This document shows, in pieces, positions 1 to 10,157 of a DNA stretch of 13,634 nucleotides. Source of the DNA: Dinochytrium kinnereticum (taxonomy: Eukaryota; Chytridiomycota; Chytridiomycetes; Chytridiales; Chytridiaceae); assembly GCA_027604005.1 (NCBI GenBank), contig JADGJT010000032.1, forward strand, positions 83,170 through 96,803, read 5' to 3'. Made by a program: the position numbers and the translations under genes. The notes below the pieces were generated by a model. That model made no database searches and was not told where the DNA came from. It saw only the letters and a program-made list of their open reading frames with translations. Positions within the stretch are counted from its first letter, which is position 1. Every line of letters begins with the position of its first letter.

Positions 1-36
1 GTGTTTAATTTGGTTTTTTTTTTTGCCATGGCCAAA

Positions 37-51
37 CCCCCCCCCCCCCCC
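37..51. repeat. C15 homopolymer near left edge
   Basis: A run of 15 C lies just downstream of the stop of the minus-strand AT-hook gene (G-run in its 3' flank). Its length is prone to sequencing error. It carries no coding signal that I can see. Confidence 0.95.
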
Positions 52-99
52 AAATAAAGAAAAGAAAGAAAAAGCGCCGCTAGAGATAGACATCAAAGT

Positions 100-1221
100 T
101 CAAGAAGTTTCGAAATATGGCAAAGGCTGGAACGCATAAAATAATAGAGAGGAATGTCAATGAATGAGCCAACCATATCAAAAAAAAACCAAAAAACAAA
201 CAACAATGTACCCTACCTCAAAATAATTCTCATCAAGCGCCGGCAAATCCAACCATTGCTCCATATCAAACGCATCATCCTTCATCTCCTCATCCCCCCC
301 CGTCGAAATATCCGTTGGCGCAGGCGGAGAAGAGGAATCAGCAGGAGGAGGATCACCAGCCTCACTCAGAAAAGCATCTCCCCCCACAATCCCCATCGCA
401 GTGTCCAAAAAATCCAACGTAGGGATCTTAAACAACTCCGCAAGCTGTCCATTCAGATCAAAAGTCACAGTCGAAGGTGACCTCGAAGCAGGCGGTGTAA
501 AAACAGAAGTCGAAGAACCGTCCACAAAATGATTCGGCGCAATGGCCCTATGGGATGCACCCACTGGCGTGGCAACCGGCACCGCTAAACTCTTCACAAC
601 CTCACCTCCTGCCTCTGCAGCTCTACTAGCAATAGGTGGTTGAGAAAACGTTCCTGGCCTCCACCCATTCGAAGTCCAAAACCTCCTCTCCGAAGCGTCA
701 TTGGGAACACTGAACCCCGCGACAACGTTCAAAGCTGGCGCCGGCGCCAACCCAGACAAGCCCTTCGTGGTGGATGGAAACAAAGGAGCAAGTTTCCCCC
801 TCGGTGTAGGAGGCGCCGTCACAGGGGTATGTTTCGCCTTGATCTGTTGATGCTGACGAGCCGGTTTAACTATCCTCGCCGCGGGCGCCACAGGAACAGT
901 CGCAGAAGACGAAGAAGACGAGGAAGAAGAAGAAGAAGAAGAAGTCGATGCAGGTGTACTCGTCAACGTTTGTGACGGGGGTCTCGCGGGCGCAGTGGAA
1001 ACAACGGGGGTGGTGGGAGGCTGCTGAGGGGTTGCAAAGGAAATCGATTCGGACAAGCCAGGCTGTGCCGCCACCCCCTTCTTCCCCGAGCCCTTTGGCC
1101 GACCCCTCGGCCGCTTGACTCTCACTGGCTCCGGGGGAGCAGCGAGAGATGGGAGATCCTTGCTGCCGATACCGCTGTGGTTGCCACCAACGCTTGCGGC
1201 CAGCGCTGTGGAGAAAGCCAT
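100..1221 (-). CDS. AT-hook, low-complexity nuclear protein with acidic C-terminus (predicted, 2 exons)
   Basis: I do not recognise an orthologue. Predicted exons are 1221-217 and 126-100 (343 residues), joined across a 90-nt intron (GTAGGG donor at 216, TTCCAG acceptor at 127). Seen in the sequence: an AT-hook at residues 35-45 (KRPRGRPKGS core), which in known families binds the minor groove of AT-rich DNA; a serine run of 13 near residues 94-106; long Pro/Ala/Ser/Thr stretches; and a C-terminal acidic-aromatic segment (MKDDAFDMEQWLDLPALDEN) resembling acidic activation domains. Inferred role: chromatin or transcription regulator in the nucleus. The start at 1221 (MAFSTALAAS) is chosen because composition changes upstream, but the frame stays open to an ATG at 1482, which would add 87 His/Arg-rich residues. 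Without the intron the protein would end at 178 with a hydrophobic tail. It is tandem with the ASE1-like gene upstream. Confidence 0.55.
903..945. repeat. GAA/GAC trinucleotide microsatellite encoding poly-Ser
   Basis: An imperfect purine-rich triplet repeat (gaa, gac, gag units). On the minus strand it reads as serine codons and produces the serine run of the AT-hook protein. On the plus strand it creates a spurious Arg-rich frame. Such tracts vary in length between strains. Confidence 0.85.
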
Positions 1222-1693
1222 TGCGCCCGTCTTGGAGGTGTGAGGATCAGGCGTATCGCTGAGATACACGCAGGTTGAGTGTTCAGCGGGCTGAAGGACG
1301 TGCAGCTCGTCGGTGGATGGCTGTGGGTGCGTGCGTGCAGTGCGGTGGTGGTGGTGGAGGTGGTCGAGGCGATGAGGGTGGAGTCCGAGGTATGTGCGTT
1401 GAGTCAAGCGAGGGAGGGAAATCTGGAAAACCGCCACCCGCCAGACGCTGCAGCTTGTTTGGCGGGACTTGAAAATTTTCACCTTGTCAAAGTGCGAGAC
1501 TCGCTGGAAAACAAACGGACGATCTGATGGACCAGATCATTTTCACTCTACATGATGATGATGCTGATAATAATAACAGTACTGCTATTCGTCGAATGCA
1601 AATAGCTCGCTAAAAGAAACACCAAACCATCCACCCAACGCCAAAAAAAAAAAGAAGAAAAAAAAACAACCAGAATGACAGGAATGATCCTTA
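1222..1693. other. Spacer between the AT-hook and ASE1-like genes
   Basis: A 472-bp gap that should hold the promoter and leader of the AT-hook gene and the 3' end of the ASE1-like gene, both on the minus strand. It contains a GGT-rich simple repeat at about 1342-1364, an ATG/ATA triplet tract at about 1552-1576 and A-rich runs at about 1645-1668 (T-rich on the sense strand). I see no canonical AATAAA on the minus strand and no separate gene. The minus frame stays open from 1482 to 1221, so part of the spacer could be translated. Confidence 0.6.
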
Positions 1694-4600
1694 TCATAGG
1701 AACTGCGTTGATCGAGGACGAGGGAGCATCCCCCTCCTCTTCCCTCCACTCTCACCGACAACTAATCCCATGGCCACATCAATCGGTCCACTGCTTAGGC
1801 CCACCTCCCCCTCCGCCGCCTGTGCAATCTCCCCTGGCCCAGCTTCGCCCTCTAGAGCCTTAGTTCCAAGAGCCTCTACCGACCCTGGGGTAAAGGCAGC
1901 CAGCCCGTGTATCCTAGTAGACCCCTCCGGAGTCGACGCCAACCCTCCAAATCGATCCTTCATCGAAGGTCGCGGCAAAAACGATGAGCCCCTCCGCGGC
2001 GTTGAAGAACGCGGATTTGGGTCATTAGGGGTAGGGGATGAAGCCCACCCAGAGGCAACCGATGGAGGTCTTGACGGCGTCTCTCGTTTCGGTTGCACCG
2101 AGCGATCACTCAAAACGGCCGCAGAGCGAGCCCTGCGTAGAGTTGGTGACGAAGGTGTCGAGTTCACTTGGTTGCCGACCATGCCGAGACCTCTTGAAGA
2201 TGGGCGCGGGGAGGGGGAAGCATGACTGTTTTGTCGATGTAGAGGTGACTTGGTTAGGGTTGAATCGAAGACCACTAACGCTTCATTTACAAAGCGTTCG
2301 CCGATTTCGCGGTCCTATTGTGATAAGGTGTTATGGTTGAATGCTTTAACTAGTAGGGCTATATGCTAAGAGAATCAAATAAAATGCATACCATGACCTC
2401 AAGCCAACGAGCACCCTCATACGAAAAGGGATAGTTTGAATCTAATCACAGCGTTCAGAATGCTTCACACAAAATCCAAGCCTCTCACGTTCAAAAGCAA
2501 GTACAGCTCTTCGAAGTTTCTCCTCCTTGCTCAACAACGTCGGCACTCCGGTCTTTCTGAATTTCTCCTCCTCAAGCAACCGAAAAGACGGTTGGAAAAG
2601 TCTCTGCGGATCGGAAGCCGATCTCTCAAAGTCCTTTAATTTCTACGTTCTTCATAAGAAAAAACGCCGTGCAATAAAAAGAAGCAAAGCGCCTCACTTG
2701 AATAAAGGTGTATCTGTCTTCAATCAACTCTAAGAGCGGCTTCTCCCTCTTCAACCTTTCTTCTAGCTTTGAAATTTCGAAGTCGATTGTTTCCAACGTC
2801 AACGGAGAGTAAAAGTCTGCAAAAATATTCAACATCTTGACAGAGGGAGGGAGGACGGCATACTTTCAGCAATCGACTTAGTAAAACGCTCCGTCTCTTC
2901 TTCAGATACATGACATCTCTTCCATAAACCTTTTAACTTATCCATCCTTTTCATTAACGCCTCCTCCATCCTCTGCCGCCAGCGGCCTCTGAGCTCGTTC
3001 GCCATGACCTGATACTAATAGAAGTCAGAGGAATTTCTTTAAAAGCTATCGGAGAAGATATAAAGAAAACAGAAGTAAAGAGGTTAAGAAAACAGCACAC
3101 ACCTCCTCCAATCGCTTAACATTCTCATTAAGCACAACTCCAACGTGATTCTCTGGAACTCCTAACTCTTGCCAGAAGATCTGAATCTCCCGAATTGTCT
3201 GCCTACATCGAATGAGTCTATCCTCGAATTCGACCTTTGTAGCCTCTAAAGAGCCCTTCAAAAACCTTGCACACGCCTTCGATAGATCAAAGGGAGGAGG
3301 AACGCAGGCGAGAATAGTAGCTTCAGCTTCAGCATCACTAGGATGAAAATCCATTGGTGTTAGCAATATTCGTGCAGCACGTCGGGTGTCGTCGGCAGAT
3401 AGCTCATCACTGGCAACCACCGAAGGCTGAACGGGCGGAATAGTGTCTATGCCGTCATTAACTTCAATCATATCTTTTTTTGCGATTGTCAATATCTGGC
3501 TCATTATAGAAAAAAGGGTATCCCCGCCATATTGCTTTCCAAATAGACCAGGAGCATCTTTCAAATAGCCAAGCTTATCGAAAATTAAGGTCAGATCACC
3601 CAGACAATCTGTAAGGTGGTGCTGGCGTAGCTCCTTTATCACTAAATTAGGTTGATTGATTTTTGAATGGCTTCAGCTGACCTTTTCTCTATAAAGTGTT
3701 TCAAGGACTTCAGAATAGGTTCGAATTTTGTCTAGAGATAAGCCTATGGAGGGTTCCTATGCAAATACACGTTCAGAACCACGTAAAACAATATGAAAAA
3801 GGCAGCCTACCAATATATATTCATCGTCAGCAAGATCCACAAGCTCTTTGCGGCACTTCTCAATCTGCAGGGTTAAATCATCTAGAATCGTTTGTCTTTC
3901 TCTCGACATCTTTAAAAGTTAAACGACTCTTCTCCTAGCAGACGGTTTACCTTTTCCAGTGTGAGTAACTTTAACTTCAGCGCGTCACGACATTGAAAAA
4001 TGGTTAAAGTCTTGGAAACCGTCTCGGCGTTGATGTAGAACCGAACCGGTTCAGCGAGATGTTCACAAGTTTCGTGTATATTTGTCTATCACACATTGAG
4101 CGTGGTGGGAGGAAGCCATTCCTTACTTTTAAGCTTTTAATCTCCTCCTCCACGACTCGACGGCGGTCCATTTCTTCTGCAATTAATCGCTCAAGAGCTT
4201 CAATAATGGGCTTGCGATGAAGTCAGAAAATTACCGGAATCGAAAAAGAATGCCTTACCACCAGTGCCTTATCATTGGTAGGGCCCCCACCCCTAACAGG
4301 AGCAAGAAACGGATTGTCGTCGTCATCCAGCCCAACCAGCGAATGAGCAGATATTGAAGGCGACGAGATCGACTTCTTTAACATCCTCCTGGTTGGTGTG
4401 CCATCAGCCAGGGACATCCGTGCCTCGGGAGACATCGGCACACCAGAAACCTCCCCCCATAGCTCCTCCAAAGTCGAGAGGTGCTTCTTGGCCAATCGAA
4501 CCATCGGAATGTATCTATGAACCGGGCTCCTCCGACTCTCCTTCGGGTTACTCTCGGTAGGTGTTGATATCAATGAAGACTGAACATGGCCATGCTCCGA

Positions 4601-4888
4601 CGACGGTCCCCGACGATGAGGGCTCGGCGCAGGACTTTGAGGAAAATAAAAAGGCCTCAAAACTCCATGTTTTGGTGTTGGCGTGCCGCATGCAGACTCA
4701 AAAGCGCTGGAAGAAGACGGGGAACGGTTACGGCTTGTGGAGACTGACATTCGTTTGCGGAATCGGATGGGGGTGGTTGAGGAATTGTCTTCGGTAAGTT
4801 TTAGATGTTCACAGGCATGAGTGCTGCTGGTCGTTGAGAGCGGCCTTTTCGCGGGCTCAGTGTATGATCGTTGACGCCTTGCATGCAT
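1694..4888 (-). CDS. ASE1: Ase1/PRC1/MAP65 family microtubule cross-linker (11 exons)
   Basis: This family bundles antiparallel microtubules at the spindle midzone. Exons: 4888-4259, 4210-4127, 4085-3951, 3909-3811, 3756-3682, 3633-3103, 3008-2864, 2816-2698, 2633-2489, 2441-2392, 2314-1694; total 877 residues, near fungal Ase1 lengths. Residues 1-135 are a Ser/Pro-rich extension. The MAP65 head starts near 139 (LEELWGEVSGVP) and continues in coiled-coil exons (IIEALERLIAEEMDRRR, 212-228). Residues 342-606 carry the repeated helical motifs IREIQIFWQELGVPE, LKGLWKRCHVSEEE and ISKLEERLKREKPLLELIED. The spectrin-like microtubule-binding region is at 607-671 (FERSASDPQRLF, FRLLEEEKFRK, YPFSYEGARWLEVM). 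Residues 690-877 are a basic Ser/Pro/Thr-rich tail, as is usual. The start at 4888 is the first ATG of the open frame. Odd: about 50 Ser/Asp-rich residues interrupt the first head helices, and four introns end in AAG. Family is confident; individual splice sites are predictions. Confidence 0.88.
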
Positions 4889-5438
4889 TTTGTCCGATAT
4901 ATCGCTTGTGTGTTTTTGTTGTTTTTTTTTGAAGGTATTGAACGTTGCTCCTTGCCTTGAGACCCCAACTCAGCGAGTCTGGCCGCAGTTAAGGTACCTC
5001 GCAAGAGAGGACGACTAATGCTTGGAGGGAGGCGTCTATGGACAGCAAGCGTCGGTTGGGTTGGTGCTGGTTGGTGCGAACACCCTCGTGTGACAAATCT
5101 CGTCTCCCACTCACAGCCAACCCCTCCATAAGAACACTCATCGAACGACTCGCTTTGAACCCCGTCGATGTTTGAACTAAGAGCGTGAGACGTCGGAGGA
5201 TCAACGCATGCAGCCAAGTGGTTTGTTTTCTACAGTCTCCCCGACGACTACCCCAAGTATGAAATTATTTCACTCGGATGAAAAAAAGCTCTAACCACGT
5301 TCTTCCAGAGCGCTCATGTTCAATATAACTTTACTTTGATATCAACACACACATTTACCAGCCCGAATACCTAAGGTATTCGACGAAAGTTTATAACACA
5401 TCTGAGGGGATGGACTTCTTAGGGGGAAACTAAATCTT
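4889..5438. other. Upstream region of the ASE1-like gene, no confident gene
   Basis: This 550-bp stretch precedes the minus-strand ASE1-like start. Just upstream of the ATG the sense strand has an A-rich leader (complement of the T-run near 4921-4932). Two overlapping minus frames (5217-4801 and 5204-4989) are open but have no recognisable family motif, and the first runs into ASE1 exon 1 out of frame. I see no TATA box or known operator. It probably holds the promoter and 5' leader. Confidence 0.5.
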
Positions 5439-6126
5439 TTACGTTTCAGCCATCCTCGGTTCGGCCTCCCCATTGCCATCCTTACAATCGTCGCGACCTC
5501 CCTTCGGAACAATCCAAGCATGCAGCTTAACATGGATGATTGATTCGGATGGGTTGATATCTGAGCGTGAAGTTTCGTAGAGTTGTGGGGATGATGCACT
5601 TAAAATCGGAACTATTACGGTAGCGACAGGCGCGCCCAACTCACTGGCGCAATCCAGGATCATGTCAACAAGAATGACCGCACGGATTGTTGGAATGTCG
5701 ATGACACTTGGGACTCGACCACTCGCTCTTTCGTGTTTGTCTGTGACGATAACAGAAAGAATTGCAACACTGCTCGAGACTTGCGATTTCTGTTCCCGAA
5801 GGTTGGGTCTGTTGAAACACAAATTGCTGCTCTTTGGTTAGCGGGATGGCAGTGGGAGTCGTCTCGCCAGCGTCGCTTGGCGTCCTGGCGGCCGTAGCAT
5901 TCTTCAATGCGGTCCTGAAGCTAGTATTGGGCTTGGGAAGGGGCGCGGTCGCGTCGATTGCACGGCCTTTCACAACCGTGAAGTTGTGAAAGCGTTGATT
6001 CCTTATAAGTTTAAGGGTGATCTCAAGAACGTTACTTTTATCTAAAGTTGTTGCTCTTCCTTTTCTTTTTTTTTCTTTATTTGGTTGATGCTTCCAAACA
6101 AGTTGAATTGAATTCTCGACCTGCAA
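5439..6126 (-). other. Possible unrecognised protein-coding region, frame broken
   Basis: I recognise no family. On the minus strand an open frame spans 6126-5665, with plausible protein sequence in its first two thirds (TTLDKSNVLEITLKLIRNQR, then KPNTSFRTALKNATAARTP). From about 5822 a different minus frame becomes the better one (VIDIPTIRAVILVDMILDCA, SASSPQLYETSRSDINPSES) and runs to 5439. A splice acceptor-like site (CAACAG, with CTAAC upstream) sits at about 5805-5830, and another strong one (CTTGCAG, pyrimidine-rich) just upstream at 6121-6140. This would fit internal exons of a spliced gene, a decayed gene, or chance. The opposite strand also reads open for about 48 codons (from 5846), so strand is not certain. 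Confidence 0.25.
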
Positions 6127-6785
6127 GTTGTTGAAAAGGCAAGGAAGTTAAATAAAAAGTTCTATGAAAGGAGTACTCATACTATAGTTAATAAACGGCA
6201 ATAGTAAGAAAGTTTCGCTGGGGAGGGAGAGCGCGTCACAACACCATATTATCAGCCATCAGACGAGTATCATGCAAGGGGAATGAATAATGAGCAGCAT
6301 AAGAACAGAGAGTCTAGGAACATTGTTGGTGGTCACCTACGACCGCGGTCTCAAGGGCCAATGGCATTGGTGCAAGGGTTGATGATGATATAGCTGATAA
6401 AGATGCACGGCCAGTCGTGTTGAGGGCAAGTTAGGGTGTCGGCATTCAATCATACGATGAGTTTTGCCATATACTGTTTAACTTTCAGGTCTATTTGGTT
6501 AATGCCGATTGACTTTATTATCAAAGTCAAGCTTGTTTTTTCTGTATCAAACCCACGCCCGACAGAGGGTTACGTGTGCTGCTAACCATGGCTCCACTTG
6601 CCGAGATTACAAGGATGCCGATGACTATCAAGATAGCGACGAGTCTTGCTTTGGCCCCAGACCTACTAGTCACCAACCAGACCCGATTGTCTCTGTACCT
6701 TTGCCTTGCATGTCTCGTCGATGCGTGAACTACTGGCCTGTTTGTTTTCTACAGCTGTCGCACAGAGCAAACCCTTGCTGCCTGC
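6127..6785. other. Upstream region of the TMEM62-like gene
   Basis: A 659-bp stretch with no assigned gene. A plus frame is open at 6509-6949 but shares no family features and overlaps the real TMEM62 start in another frame. A short open frame from an ATG in strong context lies at 6588-6728. No TATA box, operator or RNA gene is evident. It likely contains the promoter and leader of the downstream gene and, if the 5439-6126 region is real, that gene's upstream part. Confidence 0.5.
6588..6728 (+). other. Upstream open reading frame or alternative first exon of the TMEM62-like gene
   Basis: A 46-codon frame starts at an ATG with A at -3 and G at +4, a strong context, while the chosen TMEM62 ATG at 6786 has T at -3. 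If this ATG is in the mRNA it would be scanned first. A GT-AG pair at 6725-6754 would join it in frame to the TMEM62 frame and add 56 residues, but the implied 30-nt intron is shorter than any other in the window, so a uORF is the simpler reading. Confidence 0.3.
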
Positions 6786-9700
6786 ATGCCTACAACTCAA
6801 GCTCCGTCGTTGGCCAGAAGCACCACCACCACCGCGCTAGGCTCGCAAGAAGCGAGGCTGCGGTGGTTCTTGGTGCCATTGACGGGTGCTGCGTGGCTAG
6901 TTTTTTTGGTGATCAATATGGCAGCTCGAGGCGTTTTGTTTCGACATAACGCCAATACGGACGAAAAAGTGGATGCAAGCGTTGACATGCATCAGGATGT
7001 GGCATCTTTTGATCCAGTTCTATCAGATAGCGTGGATAATCTCTTTACATTTGTTCAGGTGAATATGTAATTGAGCGGATCAAACTGACGGCAGGAGTTC
7101 AGATCTCTGACCTTCATATTTCTCGTTACAACTCTCATGGAGGGCTTCCGCATGTTCAATCTTTTTTTGAAAACGAGCTACCACTTATCGGTCCGGACTT
7201 AATGCTAGTGACGGGAGATTTGATTGACGCAAAATCGAAATCCAAACTGGAATCAGTGCAGTACATGGACGAATGGCGTATGTAGCTAATCTCTTTCAGC
7301 CACGCCTCTAAAATGTGTCTTAGTCGCGTATGAAAAGCTATTAAATGTATCCGGTGTTGCTTTGAGAAACAACGGAACGTTCTACTGGGACATGCGAGGA
7401 AACCATGACTGCTTTAACCTTGGCGCAGACTTTAACGAGACGGAGTTTGGAAGGATGTCAGCGGTAAGGTCCGAAGGATATAGATATTTGCATAAGAAGT
7501 CATTTGGAAGCTACGATTTTTTGGGAATCGATCTTTGGTATAAAATAAGAAACTTATGATTATTAATAACCTTCACTTTAAGTCCAGAAGTTGGCACAGC
7601 CAGACCTTTCAACTTCTTCGGCACCATGGATGGAAACGATATGGACATTTTAGCGTCAGTTGTCGACGCCGCTGACTCGGAGCATCGGAACCACACTTTT
7701 GTAGCCACCCATTACCCAACCGCTGTGACGATTTCAGGAAAGTCTAGAGATGGAAGGGGACTATCGGAGCTTGCGAAAGGCGTATCGCTTTGGATGTCGG
7801 GGCATCTTCATCAGCTTATCCTGGGCTTAGGCAAGACAATGTATACGTACCATCGGACTCCAGGCATGCTTGAATTAGAGGTTTGGAACACTGATGCTTT
7901 CGACCGCGTTTTCAACTATAGAGTAGCTAGGAGATATGAAGGATCATGCGGTTTACAGGATCGTCGCTGTGGATAATGATATGATCTCGTTCACCGATGA
8001 AGTTGTTTCTCTCCCCGAACTTCCGATGCCTGCTCCGCCTCTAGGTTCGGATTCTGCAAAGCTACTGGTATCACCTTTACGTCGAAGAGACGATGGTGAT
8101 TCCACGGACCTGCTATCTCATAAGAGGAATGTCGGTAGCAGAGGCGGAAAGAAGAAGATCCCACCTGTAGTGGTTGTAACTAATCCCAGAGACGCAAGAT
8201 TCGCCTCCCCAACACGTGAACCATCAAAGAGAATCCTCTCATCTACCCATATCCGCATGCTGATCTACTCAAGATCCACCGTCTCATCCACCAATATATC
8301 TATTAAGATTGACGGCGCCGAAACAGGAATCAAAGGAGCGCTTCGCGCAAAGGGATCCGAGAATTACCCAGCATGGCAAGATAAACTTCCCTTAGATCCT
8401 GGACCAGATTCACCGAAGAATCACCTGCCTCTTTGGGTAGCACCTTGGAATCCGACGATTTTTGATGACGGGAGAGATCATGTTATGGATGTGAGGGTTA
8501 CAGATGATGAAGGAGAGGAAACTGTGAAGAGGGTTGTGTTTCGCGTAGATGGATCTCGGTCTGGAAAGAGAATGGGGTTGACGACATCTGGGACTCTTAT
8601 CCTCAGCGTTCGGTTCCCTCTTCTGGTTCGTCTTGCTTTGATGTTTTCGGTCACTTGATGAATTTTGCTTGAACAGCTTCTGATGCATGCTTTCCTCCCA
8701 ATAGTTTCAAACTCTCTTTATTTTTGCACACTGTTTCATCACAATTATTCTCCTCCTTATTCCCGGTCTGGTCGTGACCCATCACAGAACACATGGGACG
8801 CTGGCTGGCCTTCGAGGTTCAATCATCCGGCGACTTCGCTGGCTTGATTCCATGATTGACCGGTTCAATGAAGGGAAACGCTGGTTAAAGGTTTTTAAGT
8901 GCTGCAAAAAGCCTCACAGACATAGCGCCGGAACGTCGATTTTGGACGCTTCGAATTCTACGCCTAGCTCTGCAGGCACCGGGGGAAGTGTAGAAGACGA
9001 TGAGGACCTATTGTCGGGCCTTGGAGTTGGGACTGGGGCGAATGGGTCTGATTGGTGGTGGAGCGCATCAGGTGATGGGCCAGAAGTCGCACCTACAGCC
9101 GGTGGATCACAAAATGAGAGTAAGATTAATGGTTCGGTATCAGTCTGATATGTTGAAGGTACTCGGTCAATAGATTCATCGCTGGGCAGCATCGTTGGAA
9201 CTCTTTGCGAGCGATGGCTTTTGGCTCTATGGTACTCCCTTCTCGCTCTGGCCGACTCGCCTTCTCTCTACTATCCTTTGTATATCTTTTCTCTCCAGTC
9301 CGTGGTTGCGCCATGGTTTCTTGGCGACTTTGTATCGTCAGCGTCGCCATTTTGGCCTAACCGTTACGGACTTCTTTTTACTTCCGGAATTTGGTTTGGA
9401 TTGGGGAAAGGCTGGGTACCCCTCTCTGATTCTTGGTTTTATGGTAAGCGCTTCTTCTTTACCCATCTTTTTATTTTATTTTAAGTTTTATGTTGCGGAT
9501 TAAACCCGTAACCATTTCATGCGGATTCATATAGCACTATGGCAAGTGAGCACGGTGCTCTTCCCTATCGTTCTTTACCTCTCAATGCTAGCCTCACGAA
9601 GGACAGGTTGGCTCCATAGCCGCATGTCCGGCTCCCCGAGCATCATTTTGCGTGTGTTGATTGGTGCATGGTTGTTTTATACATTGAAGGACGGGTGGTT

Positions 9701-10124
9701 AATGGGCTTCCCATACGGTTGGGTTAGCGTGGTGACGGCATTACGAATGTGGTGGGCATCCTGGACTACATACGAGATCATTCGGAGGTGGATTGATCCC
9801 AACTTTGACGAGGGGCATGAAGGAACTGCCGCTGTTGTCGCTGTTTTCTCGCAACTCCCCGCATCGGTTGCTGCTTGGGTGCCATTTGCGCGAGGTTACA
9901 TCCCCGTGGGTGCTGTCTTGTCTTCGGGATCTCCGCACGTCCCTTCGAATACGTTAAGTCGCAGCACGTCGAATGAGTCCTCGGGCACGCAGTCAGTTGT
10001 TATTTGGCAGTCGGAGGACGCGGAGGGTCCCGAGACCGAGGGTGATGGTGGAAGGCTGAAGGGGGGCCCAGCAGGAGGCGTTGGCGGGGCGAGGGAGGAT
10101 GGACGGGTGAGACGACGCAATTAG
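6786..10124 (+). CDS. TMEM62: TMEM62-type transmembrane metallophosphoesterase (8 exons)
   Basis: Exons: 6786-7058, 7103-7277, 7324-7537, 7583-7880, 7927-8649, 8705-9119, 9174-9443, 9535-10124; 985 residues (human TMEM62 is about 640). Residues 28-45 form a signal anchor. The calcineurin-like phosphoesterase domain (about 88-320) has a complete metal-site set: D94 and H96 in SDLHIS, D130 in TGDLID, N176/H177 in GNHD, H264 in THYP, H295 and H297 in SGHLH. The family signature LELELGDMKDHAVYRI spans an exon junction, followed by VVVVTNPRD, STHIRMLIYS and a beta-rich domain to about 536. Membrane segments follow near 562-585, 714-752, 791-808 and 826-862. Substrate and location are unknown for the family; an endomembrane enzyme is inferred. 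Extra parts: a charged insert at 348-398, a Ser/Gly/Asp-rich loop near 628-702 and a 110-residue hydrophilic tail. Start context is weak, so the N-terminus is the least certain part. Confidence 0.9.
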
Positions 10125-10151
10125 AAAAGAAAGCGATCTACCCCATTCATC

Positions 10152-10157
10152 AATAAA
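10152..10157 (+). terminator. Polyadenylation signal AATAAA of the TMEM62-like gene
   Basis: A canonical AATAAA lies 28 nt after the TAG stop of the TMEM62-like gene and is followed by a T-rich stretch. The position fits a cleavage/polyadenylation signal. The short 3' UTR leaves about 220 bp for the next promoter. Confidence 0.55.

Noticed and set aside
640..975. Arg-rich plus-strand open frame
   Set aside because: It is the complement of the Ser/Pro-rich AT-hook gene; the Arg run is just the antisense of the serine-coding repeat.
1770..2225. Plus-strand open frame of 151 codons
   Set aside because: It is antisense to the low-complexity last exon of the ASE1-like gene, has no family motif, and the minus frame continues a conserved protein.
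2836..2863. A 28-nt GT-AG intron in the ASE1-like gene
   Set aside because: Too short and it shifts the frame. The acceptor at 2817 (TTTTTGCAG) gives a 47-nt intron in the correct phase.
4801..5217. Minus-strand open frame of 138 codons upstream of ASE1
   Set aside because: It overlaps ASE1 exon 1 in another frame, has no recognisable motifs, and is open with a second frame over the same bases; more likely leader or promoter.
6509..6949. Plus-strand Cys/His-rich open frame of 146 codons
   Set aside because: It overlaps the TMEM62 signal-anchor exon in another frame. Its His run is an out-of-frame reading of Thr/Ser codons, and no domain is visible.
7881..7976. Continuation of the TMEM62 frame to a stop at 7976
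   Set aside because: Reading on gives a non-conserved tail, while a 46-nt intron at 7881-7926 restores the family signature LELELGDMKDH.
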